A DNA stretch of 64,000 bases. Source: Roseateles depolymerans (GTDB taxonomy: Bacteria > Pseudomonadota > Gammaproteobacteria > Burkholderiales > Burkholderiaceae_C). The notes beneath the pieces were generated by a model, which was given only the letters and a program-made list of their open reading frames with translations, searched no databases and had not been told where the DNA came from. The DNA lies in NCBI RefSeq assembly GCF_003387155.1, contig NZ_QUMT01000001.1, positions 1,181,858 through 1,245,857 of the forward strand, given 5' to 3'. The position numbers and the translations under genes are program-made. This document shows positions 47,055-56,838 of this stretch, in pieces. Numbering within the stretch: the stretch's first letter is position 1; the number at the start of each line of letters is the position of its first letter.

Positions 47055-47879
47055 ATGAATCATCTCGACCCCCTCTGGCTTCAGTCTTTTGTTGCGATCG
47101 CCGAGACGGGCTCCATCACGCGTGCTGCGCGGCAGGTTCATCGGACGCCATCGGCGATCAGCATGCAGCTGCGGCAGCTCGAGTCATCTCTGGGCGCTGA
47201 GCTGGTCCAGCGAACGACTCGCAGTCTTCAGCTGCTTCCAGCGGGTGAACGACTCCTTCCCTACGCCCGCTCTCTGCTCGATCTGCAGGCACAGGCACGT
47301 CGCGCACTTCAAGCGCCCCACCGTGACGAAGCGCCTTGGCGTCTCGGTTTCAGTGAGTACTTCGTTCCCCATCGCCTCAGGGCGCTGCTGGACCTGCTGA
47401 AGGAGCAGGTGCAGGGCGCCCGTCTGGAAATACTCTGGGCCCCGTCTGCGCAACTGCAAGACCTGTGGCAATCCGGTCAAGCGGATTTGGTGGTCTTGAC
47501 CGCAAACACCCCAATCGATGGTGGGCGGCTGATTCGCAGAGAGCCGATTTCATGGGTGGCGGCGAAGGGATGGGCATCACAGGGCCCCGCGCCGCTGGTG
47601 CTGCTCGGTCCGGAATGTCCCATCCGGCAACGTGCGCTCGAAGCGCTGGATCGAGGCAGGCGCGACTACGAACTACGCTTGTCGTGCAGTGGCAGCCAGG
47701 CGGCTGTGTCGGCCATTCGCTCAGGCTGGGGAGTGGGATGCCTCAACGCCTCGGCTGTCCCGCCTGACCTGCAGGTGCTGAAGCAAGGCTGGCCCTCTGT
47801 CGGACACATTGACTTCTGGGGCGCGGCCAGCGCCCGTGCGGACGGGCTCCTCAGGGAATTACAGTCTTGGTCCCGCTGA
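47055..47879 (+). CDS. LysR-family transcriptional regulator
   Basis: The 274-residue regulator has the N-terminal winged helix-turn-helix (WLQSFVAIAETGSITRAARQ at about 6-25, then SAISMQLRQLESSLGAELVQ) and a LysR substrate domain from about 88 (PWRLGFSEYFVPHRLRALLD). It is divergent from the tautomerase gene with a 95-bp shared promoter region, the usual layout for a LysR protein and its target. The effector is not known. Confidence 0.9.
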   Translation: MNHLDPLWLQSFVAIAETGSITRAARQVHRTPSAISMQLRQLESSLGAELVQRTTRSLQLLPAGERLLPYARSLLDLQAQARRALQAPHRDEAPWRLGFSEYFVPHRLRALLDLLKEQVQGARLEILWAPSAQLQDLWQSGQADLVVLTANTPIDGGRLIRREPISWVAAKGWASQGPAPLVLLGPECPIRQRALEALDRGRRDYELRLSCSGSQAAVSAIRSGWGVGCLNASAVPPDLQVLKQGWPSVGHIDFWGAASARADGLLRELQSWSR

Positions 47880-48182
47880 GTGACACGGGCCTTGTACCGA
47901 TCGACTCGAATCGCGCAGCTCACCCGACTTCGCCAGGCTCGCAGACTTCCGCGCTTCGTGCCTGCCATCCTGCCCGGACAAACGTTTATTTGGGCAATTC
48001 TTCGGCACGCGCAAAGATGGAAGCGGGCATTCGGTCAATTGAAAGCATGGTTGCCGGCTCAACGTTCTGATGATCCCGTCACAGCTTCGCGCCCCCTGGT
48101 CGCCCCTGCGCGCAACGGATTCCAGCCCGCTCGTCTACAATACCGGCCCAGCCCACCAGCCAGTTAGCCCGGCGGAAGTCAA
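47880..48182. other. 303-bp gap before rimO without a visible gene
   Basis: Nothing that I can call as a gene is present in either direction. A TACAAT -10-like box lies around 48135-48140, about 45 bp before rimO, and is the likely end of the rimO promoter. Confidence 0.5.
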
Positions 48183-49592
48183 ATGGAATCAACAACTTAC
48201 ACCCCCGCCGCCGACTCGTCCAAGGCAGCGCCCAAGATCGGTTTCGTGTCCTTGGGTTGCCCCAAGGCCTTGACCGACAGTGAACTGATCCTCACCCAGC
48301 TGCGCGCCGAGGGCTACGAAACCTCCAAGACCTTCGCCGGCGCCGACCTGGTGATCGTCAACACCTGCGGCTTCATCGACGACGCCGTCAAGGAAAGCCT
48401 GGACACCATCGGCGAAGCGCTGGCGGAAAACGGCAAGGTGATCGTTACCGGCTGCCTGGGTGCCAAGTCCGGCGCCAACACGGACAACCTCGTCCGCGAA
48501 ATCCACCCCAGCGTGCTGGCCGTCACCGGTCCCCACGCCACCCAGGAAGTCATGGACGCGGTGCACACCCATGTGCCCAAGCCCCACGACCCGTTCATCG
48601 ACCTGGTGCCCGAAGCCCGCGGTGTCGCTGGCATCAAGCTCACCCCCAAGCACTACGCCTATCTCAAGATCAGCGAAGGCTGCAACCACCGCTGCAGCTT
48701 TTGCATCATCCCCAGCATGCGCGGCGACCTGGTGTCCCGCCCCATCGGTGATGTGCTGTCCGAAGCGAAGGCGCTGTTCGAATCCGGCGTCAAGGAACTG
48801 CTGGTCATCAGCCAGGACACCAGCGCCTACGGCGTGGACGTGAAATACCGCACCGGCTTCTGGGACGGCAAGCCGGTCAAGACCCGCATGTTCGACCTGG
48901 TCGCGCAGCTGGGCGAAATCGCCAAGCCCTATGGCGCCTGGGTCCGTCTGCATTACGTGTATCCCTACCCGCATGTGGACGAAGTGCTGCCGATGATGGC
49001 CCAGGGCCTCATCCTTCCCTATCTGGACGTGCCGTTCCAGCATGCCCACCCGGACGTGCTCAAGCGCATGAAGCGCCCCGCCAACGGTGAGAAGAACCTG
49101 GAGCGCATCCAGCGCTGGCGCGAGATCTGCCCCGAACTGATCATCCGCTCCACCTTCATCGCCGGGTTCCCCGGTGAGACGGAGGAAGAATTCCAGTACC
49201 TGCTGGATTTCATGCGGGAAGCGCAGATCGACCGCGCCGGCTGCTTCGCCTACTCGCCGATCGACGGCGCCCCCGCGAATGCCTTGCCGGGCGCGCTGCC
49301 CGACGAGGTGCGCGAAGAACGTCGCGCTCGCTTCATGGCTGTGGCCGAGGAAGTCTCCATTGCCAAGCTGCAGCGCCGTGTCGGCGCCACCATGCAGGTC
49401 ATCATCGACAGCGCCCCGGCCCTGGGCCGCAAGGGCGGCGTCGGCCGTTCCTACGCCGATGCGCCGGAGATCGACGGCACGGTCCGCCTGCTGCCGCCGG
49501 AAAAGGCCAGCAAGCAGCTCAAGGTCGGCGAATTCACCCGCGCCCGCATCGTGGGCGTGGAAGGCCATGACCTGATCGCGCTGCCGATCTGA
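48183..49592 (+). CDS. rimO: ribosomal protein S12 methylthiotransferase
   Basis: The 469-residue radical SAM enzyme adds a methylthio group to Asp of ribosomal protein S12. The N-terminal UPF0004 domain has the Cys ligands in [12 protein letters not shown] and [10 protein letters not shown], plus GCLGAKSG. The radical SAM cluster is [19 protein letters not shown] near 165-183, and a C-terminal TRAM domain follows ([17 protein letters not shown]). All six cysteines are present and the length fits RimO rather than MiaB. Confidence 0.96.
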   Translation: MESTTYTPAADSSKAAPKIGFVSLGCPKALTDSELILTQLRAEGYETSKTFAGADLVIVNTCGFIDDAVKESLDTIGEALAENGKVIVTGCLGAKSGANTDNLVREIHPSVLAVTGPHATQEVMDAVHTHVPKPHDPFIDLVPEARGVAGIKLTPKHYAYLKISEGCNHRCSFCIIPSMRGDLVSRPIGDVLSEAKALFESGVKELLVISQDTSAYGVDVKYRTGFWDGKPVKTRMFDLVAQLGEIAKPYGAWVRLHYVYPYPHVDEVLPMMAQGLILPYLDVPFQHAHPDVLKRMKRPANGEKNLERIQRWREICPELIIRSTFIAGFPGETEEEFQYLLDFMREAQIDRAGCFAYSPIDGAPANALPGALPDEVREERRARFMAVAEEVSIAKLQRRVGATMQVIIDSAPALGRKGGVGRSYADAPEIDGTVRLLPPEKASKQLKVGEFTRARIVGVEGHDLIALPI

Positions 49593-49601
49593 CCCTGCGT
49601 C

Positions 49602-50858
49602 TCAGCGGCCGGGTTCGCCCTCTGCCGCCTGCATCAGCTCCAGCAGCGGGCCGAATCGCGCAGGCGCAGCGGCCAGTTGCCCACTGGTGGCTTCCCGCAG
49701 CTTGGCCAGCGATTCGGCCGCGTACGGCTCCGTCGGGTCGGCCCCCACGCTTTCCAGAAACGCGGTCCGGTCCGCGCTGCTCATGCTGACCAGAATCGCG
49801 CGATAGAAGCAGTCGCCGCCGGCCGGTACCGGCACGCGCTGACCGTTGATGTGCGCCGAATAGTGCCCCTCTCCGGCGTTCAGCAGCAGCGTAACCGGTG
49901 CTTTGCCGTCAGCCAGCGGCGGTCCGAACTCGTCCAGCATCGCGCCCTGCATGTTGCGAATGTGCAGTGAACATCCCGTCGGCCAGCCCGGCAGGGTGAC
50001 GATGACGTGGGGCACGATCTCCCCACCCAGGCCCCGCCATTCGTGCAAGGTGCGGATCTCCAGCGCCGCTTGCGCCACCAGTGCAGCTTGCTGCGGAGTC
50101 GCCCTCGGCGGCCGCTGCGGTGCCTGCGGCTTCGGCGTCGCCTGCGGCTTCGGTGGGGTCTGCGGCTTCGGTGGGGTCTGCGGCGGCGGCGTTGCCTGCG
50201 GCTTGGCCAGTGCCGGCGGCCTCGCCGGTGCCGGCCGTGCGGGCCGTGCTGGCGGTGTCAGCGGCGTGGTGGACTTGGCCGGCTCTGCCGCTTCTGCCGC
50301 CTGCGGGGCGCTCGAACCCTGCTCAGACATCAAGCGCGACTCGAGCGCCCGATTGATCGTGTTGATCCACGGATAAATGCGCATGCGCACGTCGTCATAG
50401 ACCTGCGGGTGCCGGGCGGCGTCGGGATTGAAGTCTGGCGACTCCGCCAGGGTGCACAGTTCGCGCCAGAGTTGGCGGCTGGTGCAGACGGCGTTCTGGA
50501 TCAGCTTCGCTTCGGCGAGGGTGACGGAGTGGATCCGCCTGAGCATGTCCTGCCGCACGAGCGGCTGCTGCACCATGTCGTGGTCTTTCGCAAGCTTCTT
50601 CGGATCGACCGACAGGAACCAGAGCGCAGCATCCGTGATCAAGGACTCGATCACTTTGAACGCGTTTTTCGTCGGTGCCGGTGCACGGGGATCGGCAGCG
50701 ACGCCGACGTCCAGCAGGCGCTGCGCGATGTTGCTGAGCTGATGCTGCAGGCGCTCGAGCGCTTTCTGCTCTTGCGGGTTCAGATTCAGGGTGTGGCCGT
50801 CGCCCAGCGCATAGGCATGCACCGGCGCGCCGGAAGGGGTGGTGGTGTGGGTGTACAT
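49602..50858 (-). CDS. putative circularly permuted OTU-type cysteine peptidase (Cys copy)
   Basis: The 418-residue protein has a helical N-terminal domain (about 10-175) shared with the next gene. A long Pro-Ala-Lys linker (about 190-255, KPQTPPKPQ repeats) precedes a C-terminal domain with the conserved elements of OTU deubiquitinases in permuted order. WRGLGGEIVPHVIVTLPGW (about 274-292) comes first, then an LLLNAGEGHY strand with His332, and then VPAGGDCFYRAIL with Cys350. A LAKLREATSGQLAAAPARFG helix resembles the LR...P..F part that follows the Cys in normal OTUs. In standard OTUs the Cys block comes first and the His block last. Peptidase activity and a eukaryotic target are inferred. 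No signal peptide is visible; delivery by a type III or VI system is possible but unproven. Confidence 0.6.
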   Translation of the reverse strand: MYTHTTTPSGAPVHAYALGDGHTLNLNPQEQKALERLQHQLSNIAQRLLDVGVAADPRAPAPTKNAFKVIESLITDAALWFLSVDPKKLAKDHDMVQQPLVRQDMLRRIHSVTLAEAKLIQNAVCTSRQLWRELCTLAESPDFNPDAARHPQVYDDVRMRIYPWINTINRALESRLMSEQGSSAPQAAEAAEPAKSTTPLTPPARPARPAPARPPALAKPQATPPPQTPPKPQTPPKPQATPKPQAPQRPPRATPQQAALVAQAALEIRTLHEWRGLGGEIVPHVIVTLPGWPTGCSLHIRNMQGAMLDEFGPPLADGKAPVTLLLNAGEGHYSAHINGQRVPVPAGGDCFYRAILVSMSSADRTAFLESVGADPTEPYAAESLAKLREATSGQLAAAPARFGPLLELMQAAEGEPGR

Positions 50859-50883
50859 GAGGATCTCCTGATGGGGCGGCGCA

Positions 50884-51966
50884 TCAACGCTGGGCGGCAG
50901 TCTTCTTCAGCTGCAACAGTTCCAGCAGCGGTCCGAACTGCTCGGGGTGACCCGCCAGTTGCTGGCGGGTGGCCTCTCTCAGGCTCGTGATGGACGCGTC
51001 CCCGAAGGCATCGCCGGGGTCGCCGCCGACGCTCTCCAGCAGCGCGCTGCGCTCCGGAACCGTCAAGCTGGTCAGCAGGGCGCGGTAGAAGCTGTCGCCC
51101 ACCGCCGGCGTCGGTACTTGGCGGCCATTGCAGACGCCCCAGTGCTTGCCCCCTGTGCGGTCCACCAGCACGGTGACCGGCTCCTTGCCTGGTTCCTTGC
51201 CCGGCGCGGGTCCCGGACCGGCGGCTTGCAGCTTCTGTCCGTCCACGCTCAGCACCTGAAGCGGACGTCCCTTCGGCCAGCCCGGCAGTGTGACGACCAA
51301 GTGCGGCGCGATGTCCGCGCCCAGCTCGCCTCCGTCATTGATCCGGCTCATCTGCTGCGCCACGGTCGCCACGAGAGCGACTTGTTGCGGTGTCGGCTTG
51401 CATGCCGGCAGCTCTGCCTGGGGCGCCGTGTCATGGACCGATGCCGTGGGCAGCGCGCGCAGGAGGGTGTTGATCCAGGACAGGAAGCGAAAGCGCATCG
51501 CGTTGTACTGCTCTGTACGGATCGGCGGCAGCGGGTTGAGATCCACCGACGGCGACAGCTTGCAAAGTCCCCTCCAAAGTTCTCCGTTGTGGCAGATGCT
51601 GTCGCGCAGCAGGTTCGCTTCGCTCGGATGGAGCTGTCCGACCATGTCCAGCAGAGCCTGGTTCTTCGGTGCCGTCTGGCTCATGGCGTCGTCCTGCACG
51701 ATCGCCTCCAGATCCACGGAAAGCATCCAGATGCCAATTTCCATGATCAAGGTTTCAATCAGGTGGGTCACGAATTCCGTCGGTGCGGTCGCTTCTCTGC
51801 CTGCTTGCATGCCAAACGCCAGGGCCTTGTCGCTGATCTGGCCGAGCTTGAGGTGCAGACGGTCCAGTTCGCGTTGCTCCATCTCCGTCAACCGCACGGT
51901 GCGGCCGTTGTCCAGCTCGTGGGCGTAAGGGGGCGTACGAAACGCGTAGTTGAGATTGGTGAACAT
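50884..51966 (-). CDS. paralogue of the permuted OTU-type protein with Ser in place of the active-site Cys
   Basis: The 360-residue protein matches its neighbour end to end but lacks the proline-rich linker. Shared parts are the N-terminus (HAYELDNGRTVRLTEMEQRE), the GGELGADIAPHLVVTLPGWP block (about 216-235), a KHWG His motif with His275, and the block VPTPAVGDSFYRALL. In that block the Cys position is Ser292. The tail after this residue is 68 residues in both proteins. With Ser it may be a binding decoy, a regulator of the Cys copy, or less likely a serine hydrolase. It is 25 bp upstream of its partner on the same strand, so the two are co-transcribed and probably arose by tandem duplication. 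Confidence 0.58.
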   Translation of the reverse strand: MFTNLNYAFRTPPYAHELDNGRTVRLTEMEQRELDRLHLKLGQISDKALAFGMQAGREATAPTEFVTHLIETLIMEIGIWMLSVDLEAIVQDDAMSQTAPKNQALLDMVGQLHPSEANLLRDSICHNGELWRGLCKLSPSVDLNPLPPIRTEQYNAMRFRFLSWINTLLRALPTASVHDTAPQAELPACKPTPQQVALVATVAQQMSRINDGGELGADIAPHLVVTLPGWPKGRPLQVLSVDGQKLQAAGPGPAPGKEPGKEPVTVLVDRTGGKHWGVCNGRQVPTPAVGDSFYRALLTSLTVPERSALLESVGGDPGDAFGDASITSLREATRQQLAGHPEQFGPLLELLQLKKTAAQR

Positions 51967-52135
51967 GAGAACTCTCCAGAAGGTGTCGATGACGAGGGTT
52001 CTCGCTCAGTGGGTGTCAACTGACAGTTGATTCGCATGACAACTTGCGCCGCTGCGGCTCGGGGTGCCGACCTGCGTTAACCTGTATGAGAGAGCCCTCA
52101 GCCAGCTCGTGACCTCGACTCTTCAGGAGCATTTC

Positions 52136-53332
52136 TTGACCAAGCGCGGCAAGTCCACCGAACTGATCCATCACGACTACCAACCGCCGACCGGGTGGGG
52201 CGCGGTGCCGGTGCCTGTCTACAAGGCCTCGACGGTGCTGTTTCCGGACACGGCGGCGCTGCATCGCCCCCGATCAAGGGAAGCGGTCACCTATCGCTAC
52301 GGGCTGCAATGCACGCCCGGCAGCCTGACGCTGGCTGCGCGGATCGCAACGCTGGAGCAGGCGCAGCACTGCGTGCTGGTGCCCAGCGGCCTGGCGGCCA
52401 TCACGCTGACCAGCATGAGCTTGCTCAAGCCCGGAGATGAAGTGCTGCTGCCCGACAACGTCTACGGGCAGAACCGTCACGTCACCACCGGCTTGCTGAG
52501 CCGGCTGGGCATCCAGCACCGCTTTTATGACCCGCTGGATGCGGCAGCCTTTGAAGCGATGCTGTCCGATCGCACGCGACTGGTCTGGCTGGAGGCGGCC
52601 GGTTCCATCACGATGGAGTTTCCGGACGTGCTGGGGCTGCTGCGCGCCTGCCAGGCCCGCGGCGTGCTGACGGCCATGGACAACACCTGGGGCGCCGGCA
52701 TGGCCTTCAACGCCTTTGAGCTGGCGCCCGGGCTAGGGGTGGATGTCTCCATGCAGGCGCTGACCAAGTTCGCCTCTGGCGGGGCGGATGTGTTGATGGG
52801 AGCGGTCTGCACCCGCAATGCCGATTTGCATCGCCGGCTGGACGAGATGTACGAGTTCCTCGGCTACGGGGTTGGCCAGAACGATGTGGAGGCGGTGCTG
52901 CGCGGCCTGCCCAGCCTGGCGCTGCGGTACCGGGCGCAGGAGGCGACGGCCCTGGACCTGGCCCGGTGGATGCAGCAGCAGCCGGCGGTGGCGCGGGTGC
53001 TGCACCCGGCGCTGCCCGGCTCGCCCGGCCATGAATACTGGAAAGCGGTCAGCCCAGCGGGGTCCAGTTGCCTGTTTTCGGCAGTGTTCAAGCCGGGCTA
53101 CTCCGCCAGGCAGGTGGATGCCTTCGTGGATGCCTTGCGCTGTTTCGGCATCGGCTATTCATGGGCGGGTCCGATGAGCCTGGCCGTGCCCTACGACCTT
53201 TCGCGCAGCCGTTCACTGCCGCTGCCCTGGACGCCGCAGGAGGGCGGCACGCTGGTGCGCTTTGCCATCGGGCTGGAGGACGTCGAAGACCTGCGCGCAG
53301 ATCTGGCCCAGGCCCTGACGCTGCTGGGCTGA
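52136..53332 (+). CDS. metC: cystathionine beta-lyase/gamma-synthase-family PLP enzyme
   Basis: This 398-residue PLP enzyme belongs to the Cys/Met-metabolism family. It has YRYGLQCTPGSLTLAARIAT near 52, PSGLAAI near 83, an Asp in TAMDNTWGAGMAF that binds the PLP ring nitrogen (near 180) and the Schiff-base Lys in MQALTKFASGGADVLMG near 206. The sequence fits MetC-type cystathionine beta-lyase, though gamma-synthases are close. I start it at TTG 52136, which follows AGGAGCATTTC and gives the normal family length; longer GTG starts lack a ribosome-binding site. Confidence 0.85.
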   Translation: MTKRGKSTELIHHDYQPPTGWGAVPVPVYKASTVLFPDTAALHRPRSREAVTYRYGLQCTPGSLTLAARIATLEQAQHCVLVPSGLAAITLTSMSLLKPGDEVLLPDNVYGQNRHVTTGLLSRLGIQHRFYDPLDAAAFEAMLSDRTRLVWLEAAGSITMEFPDVLGLLRACQARGVLTAMDNTWGAGMAFNAFELAPGLGVDVSMQALTKFASGGADVLMGAVCTRNADLHRRLDEMYEFLGYGVGQNDVEAVLRGLPSLALRYRAQEATALDLARWMQQQPAVARVLHPALPGSPGHEYWKAVSPAGSSCLFSAVFKPGYSARQVDAFVDALRCFGIGYSWAGPMSLAVPYDLSRSRSLPLPWTPQEGGTLVRFAIGLEDVEDLRADLAQALTLLG

Positions 53333-53345
53333 GACGGGCGGCGCC

Positions 53346-53816
53346 TCAGTCCTTGGACGCGGACGGCCCGCTCACCTTGTGGCGCATCAGGCGGCCCTTC
53401 TCGCGTTCCCAATCGCGCTTCTTCTCGGTCTCGCGCTTGTCATGCTGGGCCTTGCCCTTGGCCAGCGCGATCTGGGCCTTCACCCGGCCGCCCTTGTAGT
53501 GCAGGTCCAGCGGGATCAGGGTGAAGCCGCGCTGCTCCACCTTGCCGATCAGCCGGCGGATTTCCGCTCGGCCCATCAGCAGTTTCTTGGTCCGGTCCGC
53601 CTGCGGGCTCACATGGGTGGAGGCGGTGCGCAGCGGGTTGATGCGGCAGCCGATGAGGAACAGCTCACCGTCGCGGATCAGCACGTAGCCGTCCGGCAAC
53701 TGCACCTGGCCGGCACGGATGGCCTTGACCTCCCAGCCTTCCAGCACGATGCCAGCCTCGTACTGCTCTTCGATGTGATATTCGAATCTGGCGCGTCGGT
53801 TTTCTGCGATGGACAT
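53346..53816 (-). CDS. smpB: SsrA-binding protein
   Basis: The 156-residue protein binds tmRNA and delivers it to stalled ribosomes. The N-terminal [20 protein letters not shown], the [16 protein letters not shown] barrel motif and the basic C-terminal tail ([15 protein letters not shown]) that enters the mRNA channel are all present. It lies convergent to metC, 13 bp apart, and divergent from ratA, the usual arrangement in Burkholderiales. Confidence 0.97.
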   Translation of the reverse strand: MSIAENRRARFEYHIEEQYEAGIVLEGWEVKAIRAGQVQLPDGYVLIRDGELFLIGCRINPLRTASTHVSPQADRTKKLLMGRAEIRRLIGKVEQRGFTLIPLDLHYKGGRVKAQIALAKGKAQHDKRETEKKRDWEREKGRLMRHKVSGPSASKD

Positions 53817-53930
53817 GCGGTGGGGATCGGTTGGGATCCGTTGGGATCTGTGTGGGGTGAGGCGATGAAACTGCGGGGGGACCGCGGGCTTTCATGAGAC
53901 GCCTACAATCCCTGCATTCTAAGAAGTGTC

Positions 53931-54398
53931 ATGAAGCAAGTTAGGAAGACCGTCCTTCTCTGGTATTCACCCCGCGAGATCTATGACCTCGTCACCGCGG
54001 TTGAACGCTACCCAGAATTCCTGCCCTGGTGCTCCGCCGCCGAGGTGCTGGAGCGCCACGACGACGGCATGACCGCCAAGTTGTCCCTGGCCTACGCCGG
54101 ATTGCGCCACGCCTTCACCACCCGCAACACGCATGAGCTCAACAAGCGCGTGCGCATGCAATTGGTGGACGGGCCGTTCTCCATGCTGGACGGGGACTGG
54201 CAATTCCTGCCCCTGAACAAGCCGGGAGCTCCCGCAGATGGGGGCGAACCGCAGGCTTGCAAGATCGAGTTCGAGCTGCGCTATGCGTTTTCCAGCTTCG
54301 CGCTGGAAGCGGTGGTGAGCCCGGTCTTCGACCGGATCGCCAACACCTTTGTGGACAGCTTCGTCAAACGGGCGGAGCAGGTGTATGGGCCCCGCTGA
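53931..54398 (+). CDS. ratA: RatA/Coq10-family START-domain protein
   Basis: This 155-residue protein has the START/polyketide-cyclase fold of the RatA/COQ10 family. Markers are VLLWYSPREIYDLVTAVERY near 9-28, FLPWCSAAEVLER and the C-terminal FDRIANTFVDSFVKRAEQVY helix. Proposed roles are ubiquinone binding and, in E. coli, blocking 70S ribosome association. Its last codons overlap rnfH by 14 bp, giving the conserved ratA-rnfH pair. A TACAAT box lies about 25 bp upstream. Confidence 0.92.
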   Translation: MKQVRKTVLLWYSPREIYDLVTAVERYPEFLPWCSAAEVLERHDDGMTAKLSLAYAGLRHAFTTRNTHELNKRVRMQLVDGPFSMLDGDWQFLPLNKPGAPADGGEPQACKIEFELRYAFSSFALEAVVSPVFDRIANTFVDSFVKRAEQVYGPR

Positions 54399-54720
54399 GA
54401 CGGCGGGCTCGCTGGCCGTCGAGGTGCTATGGAGCCCCGAGCGCGGGCAGTGGCGTCGCATGACGCTCTCCCTGCCAGAGGGCAGCACAGTGGTGGAAGC
54501 CCTGCGCGCCAGCCAGTGGTTCGACGAAGCGGCCCTGCGCACCCTCAAGACCGGCATCTGGAGCAAGCTGCGCCCGCTGGACACCCCCCTGCGCCAGGGC
54601 GACCGGGTGGAGGTCTACCGTCCGCTGACGGTCGATCCCAAGGAGGCGCGGCGCCAGCGTTATCAGGCCACCGGCCGGCGCATCGTCACGCGCCACCGAC
54701 CGCTCGGAAAAAAGGCCTGA
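54385..54720 (+). CDS. rnfH: RnfH-family ubiquitin-like-fold protein
   Basis: The 111-residue protein follows the RnfH pattern: VEVLWSPERGQWRRMTLSLP, then GSTVVEALRASQWFDE, the GIWSKLRPLDTPLRQGDRVE core and the VYRPLTVDPKEARRQRYQAT C-terminus. RnfH has a beta-grasp fold; its job is not established. The ATG at 54385 overlaps the end of ratA, so translation is coupled. The stop codon is inside the bidirectional hairpin shared with the convergent DUF4124 gene. Confidence 0.93.
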   Translation: MGPAETAGSLAVEVLWSPERGQWRRMTLSLPEGSTVVEALRASQWFDEAALRTLKTGIWSKLRPLDTPLRQGDRVEVYRPLTVDPKEARRQRYQATGRRIVTRHRPLGKKA

Positions 54721-54741
54721 CGCCCTGGAGCGCCAGGCCTT
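54712..54741. terminator. bidirectional terminator hairpin between rnfH and the DUF4124 gene
   Basis: AAGGCCTG (54712-54719) pairs with CAGGCCTT (54734-54741), with further pairing inside. The left arm is preceded by a run of A and the right arm is followed by TGATTT, so it can act on both strands between convergent genes. Confidence 0.6.
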
Positions 54742-54791
54742 GATTTGCGCCTTGGCAGACCTGTGACAGCGGTAGCCGCTGCTCACATTTC

Positions 54792-55271
54792 TTACTTGCA
54801 GGACACCGAAATCACGGTCTGGGCCTGCTTCATTTGCGTCTGCCGGGCGGCGTCATCCAGCACGACGGCTTCGCCCTTGTCGTTGGTCTGACGGATCCGG
54901 ATGCCCGATTCCAGCATTTTCAGCTGGTCCTGAGCCTGGCGGCAGTTCTCCGCGTTCTGCTCGGCGCGGCGCTTGTCTTCAGCGGCCTTGCGTTCCTTTT
55001 CCGCCTTGGCGGCATCGCTGGCGGACTTGCCGGGAGCGGCTGCGGAAGCCGGGGCCGAGGCCGCCGCCGCAGGGGCCGACATCGCGCGCAAGGCCGATGC
55101 CGACGGGCGTGCAAGGATGTCCTTCTCCGCCACGTGGCCCGGAGGAGGGCGGTCGCTGTATTGCACGCGGCCATCAGCATCTCGCCACTTCCACTGGGCC
55201 TGCGCAGCGGGGGCCAGGGACAGCAGCATGGCGCCGCACAGCAGGCTCAAGGGGAGGATCTTGGCAGTCAT
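54792..55271 (-). CDS. secreted DUF4124-domain protein
   Basis: The 159-residue protein has a signal peptide (about 1-25, ending PAAQAQ), an N-terminal DUF4124 domain (WKWRDADGRVQYSDRPPPG) and an Ala-rich stretch. A charged coiled-coil segment (KAEKERKAAEDKRRAEQ) and a Cys-containing tail complete it. DUF4124 proteins are common periplasmic proteins next to guaB in Burkholderiales; their function is unknown. The start at 55271 is the first Met before the signal peptide; longer frames run antisense to guaB. Confidence 0.85.
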   Translation of the reverse strand: MTAKILPLSLLCGAMLLSLAPAAQAQWKWRDADGRVQYSDRPPPGHVAEKDILARPSASALRAMSAPAAAASAPASAAAPGKSASDAAKAEKERKAAEDKRRAEQNAENCRQAQDQLKMLESGIRIRQTNDKGEAVVLDDAARQTQMKQAQTVISVSCK

Positions 55272-55330
55272 GGACTTTTGAAATGGACCTGGAATTAAAG
55301 GGGCTGGCACGAGTGTACGTCGCACTTCTC

Positions 55331-56835
<1,505 letters not shown>

Positions 56836-56838
56836 GGC

